Shown here one piece after another: positions 36,541 through 44,736 of a DNA stretch of 64,000 nucleotides. Source of the stretch: Marinifilaceae bacterium. Lineage in GTDB: Bacteria; Bacteroidota; Bacteroidia; Bacteroidales; Marinifilaceae. The DNA is taken from positions 41,124 to 105,123 of the forward strand of contig JAOARN010000046.1 of NCBI GenBank assembly GCA_025210485.1, in the 5' to 3' direction. Every line of letters starts with the position of its first letter. Within the stretch, counting starts at the first letter, position 1. The notes under the pieces are model-generated. The model was not told where the DNA came from, searched no databases, and worked only from the letters and a program-made list of their open reading frames with translations. The position numbers were made by a program, and so were the translations under genes.

Positions 36541-37933
36541 TTCTTCTTTTTTGAATAAATGATTTTAGCTTTTTGTCAAGTTCTGAACCTTCTCTATCTT
36601 TAAGTTCTTTTTTTATTCTATCTCTTTTTTTTATTTCAGTATAGTTATCTTCTGTACGAATTTTTTTATTGCGATCATGTCTATTTGGGAATAATTCCCG
36701 AAGTTCAAACATAGGTGAACTTAATATGGAATTTGGTAATAAATGATCAATTTCAATTTCAATATCTTCCCAACGCTCTACGTAGATTCCTTTTTCCTCG
36801 GTTCTACTTACCTTTAGAAACACACTGTTTTGTGGTGCTCCCAATATAGGAAGGGGGCTGTGTGTTGATGCCACAAACTGAATATTTGGCAGATTTTCAC
36901 TTAGAATACAAGGTAAATTTTTTTGCCAGTTAGGGTGAAGGTGTAAATCCAATTCATCGATTATAACTATTGCTTTTATATCTTTAGGAGTTTTAAAATT
37001 ACGATAGTTCAAACGAATTAACATATCCCCAACCCAAGTAAATAACATTCTATTACCTGATGCCAATTGGTTTATGAATTTGGCTTCCTTAGCTTGTTCT
37101 TTTTCGAAAAAAACCAATCTGTTGTTTTCGACTCGAATTTCCTTAATATTATCCATTAGTTCTAACAAGAAACAATTAATTGCATCATATAGAGGCAATT
37201 TGTTAGCTATATCGCTAAATTTTGCATATGTTTCCTGTAGTGCATAAATGTCTTCAAATGAGAATTCTTTTTTGGTAAATATTTCTTGATGCTGGTTTAA
37301 AAAATCAGCAACAAAGTTATCTTTTGTTTTGATTTTGTTTAATTTGTCAATGATAATATCAAGCTTGGAATCTTTGTTTTCTTCTGATTTGAATTTTGCA
37401 TTAAAAGACAGTAAACTACTTGTAGCATTATTATAATCATTCATTACATCGTTTCGCCACTCCAAATCAGCTTTGCTTTCATTTTGAAATAAATTTACTA
37501 ATTCTAATTCAAAATCGTTTAAAATATCACCATCAGCGAAGAACAGACTTTTTACATTGGAATTTGTTGTTTTTATTTGTTTTTCAGAAGGAATTCGTAC
37601 AGGACCGTATGCCAAAACAGGAATATTATGTTTTGAATATTCTCCTGCTTGAGCTACCCATCGTCGTTTAGTGCTTAATCCATCTTTGTTTATGATACGT
37701 ACCTGTAATTCAACTAAGCTTTCTTTTCCTGCAAGTCTTCTTTCATCATCAGCCTTGTCAATATCTCCATATAAACCTATTGCCAGCGCTCTTAATAAGG
37801 ATGTTTTTCCATATCCATTCTTACCTGTTATGAAAATCCATGGTGAATTTTCAGGTAATCCTTCTAGGCTGCTTTCAATTATTCCCTGAAAGTTTTTGAT
37901 GTTAAATTTGTAGATGCTATATGGTAATATCAT
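36527..37933 (-). CDS. ptuA: PtuA-like AAA/ABC-class ATPase of a Septu-type defence pair
   Basis: A 468-residue ABC-class (SMC-like) ATPase. Walker A is G37KNGYGKTS45, and Walker B is VIIDELDLHLHP near residue 325, preceded by the Ser-Gly-Asn signature region (NQLASGNRMLFTWVGDML). The D/H-loop is VASTHSPLPIL. The middle contains charged helices typical of the coiled-coil insertion. It is upstream of and overlaps the HNH gene, giving the Septu order. The ATP-binding residues are intact, so it looks active. The start is preceded by an AT-rich 348-base gap that probably holds the promoter. Confidence 0.88.
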   Translation of the reverse strand: MILPYSIYKFNIKNFQGIIESSLEGLPENSPWIFITGKNGYGKTSLLRALAIGLYGDIDKADDERRLAGKESLVELQVRIINKDGLSTKRRWVAQAGEYSKHNIPVLAYGPVRIPSEKQIKTTNSNVKSLFFADGDILNDFELELVNLFQNESKADLEWRNDVMNDYNNATSSLLSFNAKFKSEENKDSKLDIIIDKLNKIKTKDNFVADFLNQHQEIFTKKEFSFEDIYALQETYAKFSDIANKLPLYDAINCFLLELMDNIKEIRVENNRLVFFEKEQAKEAKFINQLASGNRMLFTWVGDMLIRLNYRNFKTPKDIKAIVIIDELDLHLHPNWQKNLPCILSENLPNIQFVASTHSPLPILGAPQNSVFLKVSRTEEKGIYVERWEDIEIEIDHLLPNSILSSPMFELRELFPNRHDRNKKIRTEDNYTEIKKRDRIKKELKDREGSELDKKLKSFIQKRRNEKK

Positions 37934-38282
37934 AATATTTTATTTTTCACTTCAAATTTAGACTTTTTTCAATAGAAATAAAAAATAGATAAATCATGAT
38001 TCTTCTTATTTATGCTAAATTGTTAAGTTTTAGAATTTCTTTGGTTGATAATTATTTTGATTAGTAATTGTAGGAGGAAAATTTATGCAAAAAAAAGATA
38101 ATTGTTACTAGAAATAGTATTAATAGAACTGATCCATCTCGTATTTGATTAAATTGAATTTTTATTATTGTTAGCGATAAGTTGGAGAAGGGTAATTGTT
38201 TATGTGAAGCTGTAAGAGAATAATTGGTGATAGTCATAAAGAAACACTATGCAATTAACATAGTGTTTCTAACCATTTGTTT
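37934..38282. other. Promoter region of the Septu pair and terminator of the upstream gene
   Basis: AT-rich 349 bases. A perfect 12-bp hairpin at 38239-38269 (AGAAACACTATG / CATAGTGTTTCT, 7-base loop) would end the minus-strand gene at 38283. The rest should contain the ptuA promoter. Confidence 0.55.
38239..38269 (-). terminator. Hairpin after the unknown 490-residue gene
   Basis: Perfect 12-bp inverted repeat with a 7-base loop, 13 bases beyond the stop on the minus strand. The T-tract is short, so it may stabilise the transcript end rather than terminate alone. Confidence 0.6.
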
Positions 38283-39755
38283 CTATTGAATTGGATTAAT
38301 AAAAACTAGAGGGGTACAAATTGTTTTGTGAACTTGAGGAGCATAGGCATTGCTTTTTGTGTGATATTTATACAGAAGAATCAGATCTGCTTTTAAATCT
38401 TTGCTATGAGCATAATATAGACATCGTTTTGTGTTGTGAGTAATTCTGTATTTTTTATCGAGATTAAAATTATCTCTTAGAGGAAATTTATTTCCATTAA
38501 CAAAGCCGCACTCGTTTATAGCAAGCCACTTTGAATGATTTGTATAGTTTTTATCGAAACAAATAAGACTTGATACTCTATCATCTACCTTTTTTTCTGA
38601 GGTTTTATGTTGGTTGCTTCCTGTTAAATCTGTGAACTTGTATAGATTATTAAATGCATGTGCACTCTTAATCTTGGTTTCGGTTAATTGTTTATTCCAC
38701 CAGAATACAACTAAATTACCTTCAGAATTTTTAATGTCAACTTTGATGTATTTTAGCTGTTTTGGTCCATTTTTAGGTCCAATAGAATGCTGTGTGTCTC
38801 CTTTAGTAGGGGTATATATTGCAACAAAGAAACTCTGGAAGGGATACATTTTTTCAAGCTTGTTAAGCAAATCTGTACAAGAATCTTTGGAAACTGTTAT
38901 TTTCCTTATTTTTTTAGTATCGATATAATCTTTTAAAAATGATTTTTGCTTGTTTGTAACTTCCAAAGACATATTCATAATACGTTTAATCATAGTGTTG
39001 GTAGTCGCATCGTAGAATTCCTTGTCTTTGTTTAATAAATCTGTATAGTTTTTTTCAAATATAATTTGGTCAGAAGCATTTATTTTAGACTTTCTAGCTT
39101 GTAGAATTCTTCCTGCCAATAGGCAGCATTTCATACGATCAAACATTTCTAATAGAATGTCAGAGTAGGCATAAAGTTCTCCCAAATTACCAAATGAACT
39201 TGCTATTGTATTGTGAAGACCAGCTTCCGAAGAGGTAAAAAGTTCTGCTATTCTTGCCATTACATCCTCTATATTATCAACTTCATTCATGAATTCTGAT
39301 AAAGCTAAATTGTCTTCTAGTTTTGAATCAAAATTTGTAATATTATTATATTTGCGGATTATTTTATTATATCTTACCTTACATTCGTTCAATGCAGTTT
39401 TAAAAGGAATTGCATTGGTTACATTTTCAATTCGTTGAGTAGTTTGATCTAGATGTTTACTAAGCTCATCTATCTTTTCTGTTAAAGCTTGTATTGCCTT
39501 GAGAACTGGATCTTCACCCTGTAGTAGGCTGAACATAACATCCGCAGCTAGTCCTGCAACAAAAAAACCTGTGCTTACTTTCCTAATAGAACTAACGGCT
39601 TTTATGTAATCTTGCTCACCTTTATATAATGCTGAGACTAAATTTTTATTATTTAGACCTCTAGTTAAGTAATCATAATGATTCTTAGAATTTCTAACAA
39701 TTTTCTCTGCAATTTCAGAAGATTTCTTCTGATTCATAACTTGCACATCGTCCAT
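38283..39755 (-). CDS. Unrecognised protein with hydrophobic hairpin and coiled coil, next to Septu
   Basis: I do not recognise this 490-residue protein. A hydrophobic segment (residues about 63-78, GFFVAGLAADVMFSLL) is followed by a charged helix with heptad character (KAIQALTEKIDELSKHLDQT). Long helices continue to about residue 280. The C-terminal third (from about 330) is rich in Trp, Tyr, Lys and beta-type sequence. No signal peptide is visible. This layout, membrane-inserting helix plus coiled coil plus beta-rich C-terminus, recalls alpha-helical pore-forming proteins, but that is a structural impression. It lies on the same strand upstream of the Septu pair, 349 bases away, so it may belong to the same defence cluster. 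Confidence 0.7.
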   Translation of the reverse strand: MDDVQVMNQKKSSEIAEKIVRNSKNHYDYLTRGLNNKNLVSALYKGEQDYIKAVSSIRKVSTGFFVAGLAADVMFSLLQGEDPVLKAIQALTEKIDELSKHLDQTTQRIENVTNAIPFKTALNECKVRYNKIIRKYNNITNFDSKLEDNLALSEFMNEVDNIEDVMARIAELFTSSEAGLHNTIASSFGNLGELYAYSDILLEMFDRMKCCLLAGRILQARKSKINASDQIIFEKNYTDLLNKDKEFYDATTNTMIKRIMNMSLEVTNKQKSFLKDYIDTKKIRKITVSKDSCTDLLNKLEKMYPFQSFFVAIYTPTKGDTQHSIGPKNGPKQLKYIKVDIKNSEGNLVVFWWNKQLTETKIKSAHAFNNLYKFTDLTGSNQHKTSEKKVDDRVSSLICFDKNYTNHSKWLAINECGFVNGNKFPLRDNFNLDKKYRITHNTKRCLYYAHSKDLKADLILLYKYHTKSNAYAPQVHKTICTPLVFINPIQ

Positions 39756-40279
39756 AAGTTTATTTTTTTAAGATTAATATTTAATTCAATTTAAAACCAA
39801 ATGTGCAATCGGGAAAATATAATTTATTCTTGAGCTTGTTTTGATGACTGCGAAAATATATTTTCAATAGTGAAAATATCTTATTCGCTTTTTAAAAATA
39901 GATTATCATAGAAATGTTATTTTTTTGTATAAAAAAAATGAGAATAAGTCGTTTCTCTTGATTTCATGTTAATAAAAATTATACCAGTGAAATTTATTAG
40001 TATTTATTCTAGCTTTACAAAAATAATTATTATATTAGGATAATCTTATTCAAATGCATTATGTCTTTCATTGCATTTACTTCTAAGTAAGATTTTATTA
40101 TCTCTCGTTTATATTATAAAATCACAGTATTTGAAGCATATTTAATACAGTCATACTATTTAATTAAATATATATACTGTGCAGTCGCCTAGAAAAACTA
40201 TACGATGGGGAAATAGCTCACATAGCCATCTTAAATAAATATGTGACCTTTTTGTTTATTAAATTTAAATTCTACAAAT
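39756..40279. other. Divergent gap with hairpins before the 109-residue gene
   Basis: AT-rich, divergent promoter region. Near the + strand gene, TCACATA (40218-40224) pairs with TATGTGA (40240-40246), followed by CCTTTTTG, a terminator- or attenuator-like arrangement 30 bases before the start. A shorter GATGG / CCATC pair overlaps it. Nothing else is seen. Confidence 0.4.
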
Positions 40280-40609
40280 ATGAGTTCAAATAAATGTGGC
40301 AAACATACCTATAGCGGTATTAATAGAACAAAAATGGATGGTATTATTTATGCGCTTGAAAAAAATGGTGCAAAGGTAACAGGTAGTAATCCGTGGAAAG
40401 TAAATACTAATAATCATGGTATAAAACTAAAAGGGGTATGGGAGAGAGCGGATTCCACTCTAACAATAACAATAGAGGATAAAGATTTTTATGTGCCATG
40501 TCATAAAATATGGCATAAACTTAATGAGATGTTAAGTCATATGGCAACTGTTTCAGATTCTGTAATTGAGCAAGAAATAATGAAATCTGAAAAATTGACT
40601 GTTGTCTAG
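40280..40609 (+). CDS. Unrecognised small protein (109 aa)
   Basis: I recall similar short proteins in other bacteria but know no function. Visible features are an N-terminal part with a Cys and several Lys, the block SNPWKVNTNNHGIKLKGVWE, then a strand-rich TLTITIEDKDFYVPC and KIWHKLNEML. There is no signal peptide or membrane segment. Its Trp and Gly pattern suggests a small compact alpha/beta domain. It stands alone between the defence cluster and an M28 peptidase and is followed by a strong terminator. Confidence 0.75.
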   Translation: MSSNKCGKHTYSGINRTKMDGIIYALEKNGAKVTGSNPWKVNTNNHGIKLKGVWERADSTLTITIEDKDFYVPCHKIWHKLNEMLSHMATVSDSVIEQEIMKSEKLTVV

Positions 40610-40627
40610 AGTCAACTAATACTTGAC

Positions 40628-40668
40628 AAAAAAAGCTTAGTTTTATTATAAAAAACTAAGCTTTTTTT
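40628..40668. terminator. Strong terminator after the 109-residue gene
   Basis: A perfect 17-base inverted repeat (arms AAAAAAAGCTTAGTTTT and AAAACTAAGCTTTTTTT, 7-base loop) 18 bases beyond the stop, with A- and T-tracts on either side, so it can work in both directions. Confidence 0.9.
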
Positions 40669-40740
40669 ATGTTTGTTAATTATCGTCTTGTAATAAACAT
40701 AAAAAATGATAATTAATATAAGTGTTTGGATTTATGTTGG

Positions 40741-42381
40741 TTAATTAAATTGTAAATCTCGTATCTTTTTGAATTCAGAATTAGAATTCCATTTAGGAAA
40801 TTTAGATTCGTTACTTAATATATAACCAAGCTCAAATAGTAGTTTCGAATCTTCAACTACACCCTCAAGATTCCACCAATTTTCGTATTGGTCTTGGGGC
40901 TTATGATAATTGTTAGACAACCATTCTTTTTCTTTTTTAGCCATCCATTCTTTACCTTTTTCTCTGCTGTCACAGTTTCCTCTTACAAATAGTGAAGGTA
41001 TTCCGTACTGAGCAAATCTAAAGTGATCAGATCTAAAATACATGCCTGTATGAGGATTTGGATCAGGTAAAACGTATCTATCTTGTTTTTTAGCAAGTTT
41101 GTTTACATAATCGTCAAGTTCTGATTGTCCATAACCAGTAACCATAATATCCTTCATTCTTCCATACGGTAACATTAAATCATTATTTATGTTAGCAACT
41201 GTTTTTGAAAGAGGGAAAACAGGATTTTGAACATAGTATAAAGATCCCAGAATTCCTTGTTCTTCTGCTGTTGGGGCTAAGAAAAGAATTGATCTTCTTG
41301 GTTTTTTCTCTAATTTGGTAAAAGCTTCAGCTATTTCTAACATCCAAGCCAAAGAAGTTCCATTATCAACAGCTCCATTATAAATAGAATCTCCATTTAA
41401 TTTTGGACCTATACCTAGATGATCCCAGTGTGCTGAATAAATTATAACTTCGTCTTTAAGATCAGTACCTTCAAGCAGGCCCATTATATTATATGATTTA
41501 TTGTATTTGAAAGATTTTTTTATATCCAGATTAATCCTAGCATTCATGTCAAATGCTTTGAAATCTGATACTTTGGCTTTGTCTATTACCGACCAATCGG
41601 TTTTTGTAAATTCGAATAGTTTACGTGCAGCATCAAGCGTTATCCAGCCTTCTAAGTCACATCTATTTTTATATCCATCCTTGTCTTGTAAGTATAACTT
41701 GGGAATAACAGCCCCATTTCTAACAACAGAGAAAGGATATCCAGCAGCTTTGGTTTCATGTATTATAATACATCCTCTTGCTCCTTGTCTTGCTGCTTCT
41801 TCGTATTTGTATACCCATCTTCCATAATATGTCATTTCGTTAGCTTTGAAAAAAGATTTATCTTCTGTACCAAAACCAGGGTCATTTACAAGAACCACAA
41901 CAATTTTACCTTTAACATCTATGTTCGCATAATCATTCCAGTTGTATTCTGGTGCTACAATACCATATCCAGCAAATATGATATCTGAGTTCTGTATAAA
42001 TGATTCTTTTTCAATCTTTCTTGAAAATGCTACAAATTCTGTTTGATAGTTAAGTTCTAATCTTGAACCATCTTTCGTTATAATCATTTTTTCAGATGGA
42101 TTCATTTTAATTTCTACCATAGGAACTTCCTGTATATACTTTCCATTTACAGGAGCTTTTAATCCTATTTTTTTAAATTGGTTTTCTAAATAGTCAAGTG
42201 TTAGTTTTTCTCCTGTTGAGAAAGGTTTTCGCCCCATGAATTTATCACTGGCCAAGTTTTTTACATGTTTTTCAATATCTGATAATTGTATTGACTTGGT
42301 CGCTATTTCACAATTATTCTGTTTTTTACAGCTAATAAATAATTGTGAACAAAAAATGAATAAAAGTAGGAATTTTCTCAT
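40741..42381 (-). CDS. M28 family metallopeptidase with PA domain, lipoprotein
   Basis: A 546-residue secreted zinc aminopeptidase. The lipoprotein signal has its Cys at residue 18 (FISC). A PA domain spans residues about 130-280. The M28 catalytic domain follows, with metal ligands visible in SAHWDHLG, NGAVDNGTSL, PTAEEQGILGS (catalytic and ligand Glu), NINNDLMLP and FRSDHFRFA. All ligands are present, so it is likely an active exopeptidase, probably anchored in a membrane. It stands alone on the minus strand; tRNA genes lie upstream. Confidence 0.93.
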   Translation of the reverse strand: MRKFLLLFIFCSQLFISCKKQNNCEIATKSIQLSDIEKHVKNLASDKFMGRKPFSTGEKLTLDYLENQFKKIGLKAPVNGKYIQEVPMVEIKMNPSEKMIITKDGSRLELNYQTEFVAFSRKIEKESFIQNSDIIFAGYGIVAPEYNWNDYANIDVKGKIVVVLVNDPGFGTEDKSFFKANEMTYYGRWVYKYEEAARQGARGCIIIHETKAAGYPFSVVRNGAVIPKLYLQDKDGYKNRCDLEGWITLDAARKLFEFTKTDWSVIDKAKVSDFKAFDMNARINLDIKKSFKYNKSYNIMGLLEGTDLKDEVIIYSAHWDHLGIGPKLNGDSIYNGAVDNGTSLAWMLEIAEAFTKLEKKPRRSILFLAPTAEEQGILGSLYYVQNPVFPLSKTVANINNDLMLPYGRMKDIMVTGYGQSELDDYVNKLAKKQDRYVLPDPNPHTGMYFRSDHFRFAQYGIPSLFVRGNCDSREKGKEWMAKKEKEWLSNNYHKPQDQYENWWNLEGVVEDSKLLFELGYILSNESKFPKWNSNSEFKKIRDLQFN

Positions 42382-42586
42382 ATTTATATTTTAGTAAAAT
42401 TATATTATCATAATGAATATTTCAGAATTTACAAAGATATAAGTTTGATTTTATTGTTAGCTTAATTGAGGTCGAATATTCTTTTCTTGAGGGGTATTTG
42501 CTTATTTTATTATGTTTGAATATTGTCAAATAAGAAGAATTTGAAAAAAATGATTTGGATTTTGCTATCCTGATGTTTTTATATAA

Positions 42587-42621
42587 AAAAAAAGGATATC
42601 TGTTTAAAGATATCCTTTTTT
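42587..42621 (-). terminator. Terminator of the tRNA pair
   Basis: Inverted repeat AAAAAAAGGATATC / GATATCCTTTTTT just downstream (minus strand) of tRNA-Trp; ends the tRNA-Ser/tRNA-Trp transcript. Confidence 0.85.
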
Positions 42622-42625
42622 GATG

Positions 42626-42698
42626 CACAGGTGGAGAGGCTCGAACTCCCGACACCTGGTTTTGGAGACCAGTGCTCTACCAACTGAGCTACACCTGT
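42626..42698 (-). tRNA. tRNA-Trp (CCA anticodon)
   Basis: A 73-base cloverleaf on the minus strand. The 7-bp acceptor stem pairs ACAGGTG with CACCTGT, and the anticodon loop context CTCCAAA gives CCA. The D-loop AGCTCAGTTGGTAGAGC and the T-arm GTTCGAGCC are present, and no CCA is encoded. It lies just downstream of tRNA-Ser. Confidence 0.96.
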
Positions 42699-42711
42699 AT
42701 TTGAAAAAATG

Positions 42712-42796
42712 CGGAGAGAGAGGGATTCGAACCCCCGGTACCTCGCAGTACAATGGTTTTCAAGACCACCGCATTCGACCACTCTGCCATCTCTCC
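42712..42796 (-). tRNA. tRNA-Ser (UGA anticodon)
   Basis: An 85-base class II tRNA with an extended variable arm on the minus strand. The acceptor stem pairs GGAGAGA with TCTCTCC, and the anticodon loop CTTGAAA gives TGA. The T-arm GGTTCGAATCC is present. It is transcribed just before tRNA-Trp. Confidence 0.96.
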
Positions 42797-42888
42797 AATT
42801 GCGATGCAAGTATACGCAAAGATTTTTAACAAGCAAAATAGTTTAGGTTAAAAATGCTTGTATTTGTTCGTTTTTTCAAATAAATTTC

Positions 42889-42924
42889 AAAAAACGAACT
42901 GACAATCCAATCAGTTCGTTTTTT
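42889..42924 (-). terminator. Terminator after siaC
   Basis: Perfect inverted repeat AAAAAACGAACTGA / TCAGTTCGTTTTTT, 8-base loop, immediately downstream of the siaC stop on the minus strand. Confidence 0.88.
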
Positions 42925-42933
42925 TCCAAAGAA

Positions 42934-43329
42934 TTAAGAACATTCTTCTGGAAACATAGAAAAATTAAGATTAATCATCGAGTCATAGTCTTCGCCTGCT
43001 TCCATCATGTCGTCATCATCTTCTTCATAATACCAGTTAACATTAACATTAACTCCAATATCATTTATGTTTTGGATCTTCTTAAATAAATCAAGTAAAC
43101 ATTTAGATGAACTTGTATTAAAGTATTCTAAGCGCATGTTAACAGTTACGTTGTCACTTATTGGATTTGCTGCATAAGCATCCAACCAATTAAAAATTGG
43201 TTCATAAAACTTAAGTGAATCTTCAGGTATAGATCTCCCTTTAAATTCAAACACACCAGTTTCTCCTTCAAGTCTAACGTCAGGTGTTTTATCTGTTGGA
43301 TCTAATATAAAAATGCTCTGATCTGCCAT
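42934..43329 (-). CDS. siaC: SiaC-family regulatory phosphoprotein (DUF1987)
   Basis: A 131-residue protein of the SiaC/DUF1987 family, the phosphorylatable partner in Sia-type partner switching known from Pseudomonas. The conserved NTSSSK block is seen near residues 71-76 in EYFNTSSSK and would carry the phosphorylated Thr/Ser. It starts 13 bases after the siaB gene, so the two are an operon. In other bacteria SiaC, when unphosphorylated, binds a diguanylate cyclase; here no such enzyme is nearby, so the target is unknown. Confidence 0.9.
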   Translation of the reverse strand: MADQSIFILDPTDKTPDVRLEGETGVFEFKGRSIPEDSLKFYEPIFNWLDAYAANPISDNVTVNMRLEYFNTSSSKCLLDLFKKIQNINDIGVNVNVNWYYEEDDDDMMEAGEDYDSMINLNFSMFPEECS

Positions 43330-43342
43330 AATTCTATTATTA

Positions 43343-43882
43343 TTATACAGTTACTTCTATTGATAAAAATAAATATTCCGAATTGTATTCAAAAAAATCA
43401 TACTCCATTTTATTGCCACTTTTTCTGGCAATATCAATTATTCCAAGACCTCCGCCTCCCTTTTCAGAGTATTGATTGTTATTTAAAATCATTCTATACA
43501 GTTCCCTTGCTTCTTGTAAGGAAAGTGCATTTATTTGATCTAGTCTTTCTTTTAGCATAGGTACTGCCTCTGCTTTAATGAAATTGCCAGAATTTATGCG
43601 GTGTTTTTCACCGTCCTCTTTTAATAGTAAAATACCAAACTTAGAATATTCTCCTTCCATATCACCAGGTACAACCCCATGGTGATGTAAATTTTGTACT
43701 AACTCCACCAATATGTTGAAGATTTTTCTAGAATTTTTGGGTGGTAAATCTTTTCCGTCTAACATTTTTTCTACAGTAGCAAGTAAAATGGTGACATTTT
43801 CATTTTCTACACTGCCTTTGTAGTAATAAATGGAGTTCGAATCAGTTTTACCTTCATACCATTTATTTAAATCAAAACTCAT
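43343..43882 (-). CDS. siaB: SiaB-family protein kinase (DUF6272)
   Basis: A 179-residue GHKL-type kinase-like protein that phosphorylates SiaC in characterised systems. The N-box is VELVQNLHHHG, and the G-box GGGGLGIIDIARKSG is near the C-terminus. It directly precedes siaC on the minus strand. Two features match the family: the short length, because only the ATPase domain is present, and the kinase-substrate pairing. No SiaA phosphatase gene is adjacent, so the pathway is incomplete in this window. Confidence 0.9.
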   Translation of the reverse strand: MSFDLNKWYEGKTDSNSIYYYKGSVENENVTILLATVEKMLDGKDLPPKNSRKIFNILVELVQNLHHHGVVPGDMEGEYSKFGILLLKEDGEKHRINSGNFIKAEAVPMLKERLDQINALSLQEARELYRMILNNNQYSEKGGGGLGIIDIARKSGNKMEYDFFEYNSEYLFLSIEVTV

Positions 43883-44736
43883 AAACTATACCTAATTAGT
43901 AATGATGTAAAGATAAAATTCAATATTAATTTCAAGGGATTTTTGCTTCTATTCATTTGCTATAATCACTGCTTGAAGTTGTAAAATTAATCCATAATTA
44001 TATAAAAACAAGTTTAAGATAAAATAATTTTAATAAGTCTATTTCTTTTTTTTGCTAATTACACTGACATACTGAGTGTTTAAATTATATTTAACTTTTG
44101 CTTTTTTTTTGAAAAATAAGCAGGAGTCTATAATTTTTGCTAATAAATCTATTTTATTGATGAAATTTAGTTAAATAAAAATAAACGTAAATGAATTGTT
44201 TTAATAAAGCTAAACATAAAAAAATATCTTTTTTTGGGTTTGAAAAAATAATTTGATTATGTGTCGTTAAGAAAAACAAACATAAAGTTTTATTTTTAAG
44301 ATAATAATATAGATATAATGATTATAAAATTATGATTTTTCTGTTATTGGCTTGGGAGTTTTGTTTAGACTTTTTTATGCTCGGAGTAGCTTTTATGATG
44401 TATAAAAAGAATCTTTTAATTTGTTTTTTTTATGTAAAAAAATATGTTCAAGCTGTTATGATAAGTTATATGATGGGTTGATTGTATGTTGTGTTATAAC
44501 GGTATATGTTTTTAAAATCTCCGTGTGTGACCTAATTGTGTTAGTAATTGCAAATTGTGTTGGGGTGGAAATTTAAAACTATTATATCTGTCTATATTTT
44601 ATGTTTTGTTAAATTTGTCTGATTCTATCTCTGCTGTTGTTTTTTCATTGTTGAAAATCAATAATAATGTGTGTGTAGGATTAGTAGGCTAATTATTTTG
44701 TATTTGATGTCTCTTTTAATTCCTATTGTGATATTT
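43883..44736. other. Long AT-rich gap with a possible 49-residue membrane peptide
   Basis: An 854-base gap. A 49-codon frame on the + strand (44332-44481; MIFLLLAWEFCLDFFMLG then AFMMYKKNLLICFFYV) encodes a hydrophobic peptide, but without other support it may be chance. No RNA gene or strong hairpin is apparent. The siaB promoter should lie at the left end, and the SPOR-like gene ends at the right. Confidence 0.4.

Noticed and set aside
35650..39755. Retron locus around the HNH/ATPase pair
   Set aside because: No reverse transcriptase gene or inverted-repeat msr/msd region is visible, so the Septu reading is preferred.
42579..42836. Frames across the tRNA pair on both strands
   Set aside because: They are produced by the tRNA-Ser and tRNA-Trp genes and their terminator, which explain the sequence.
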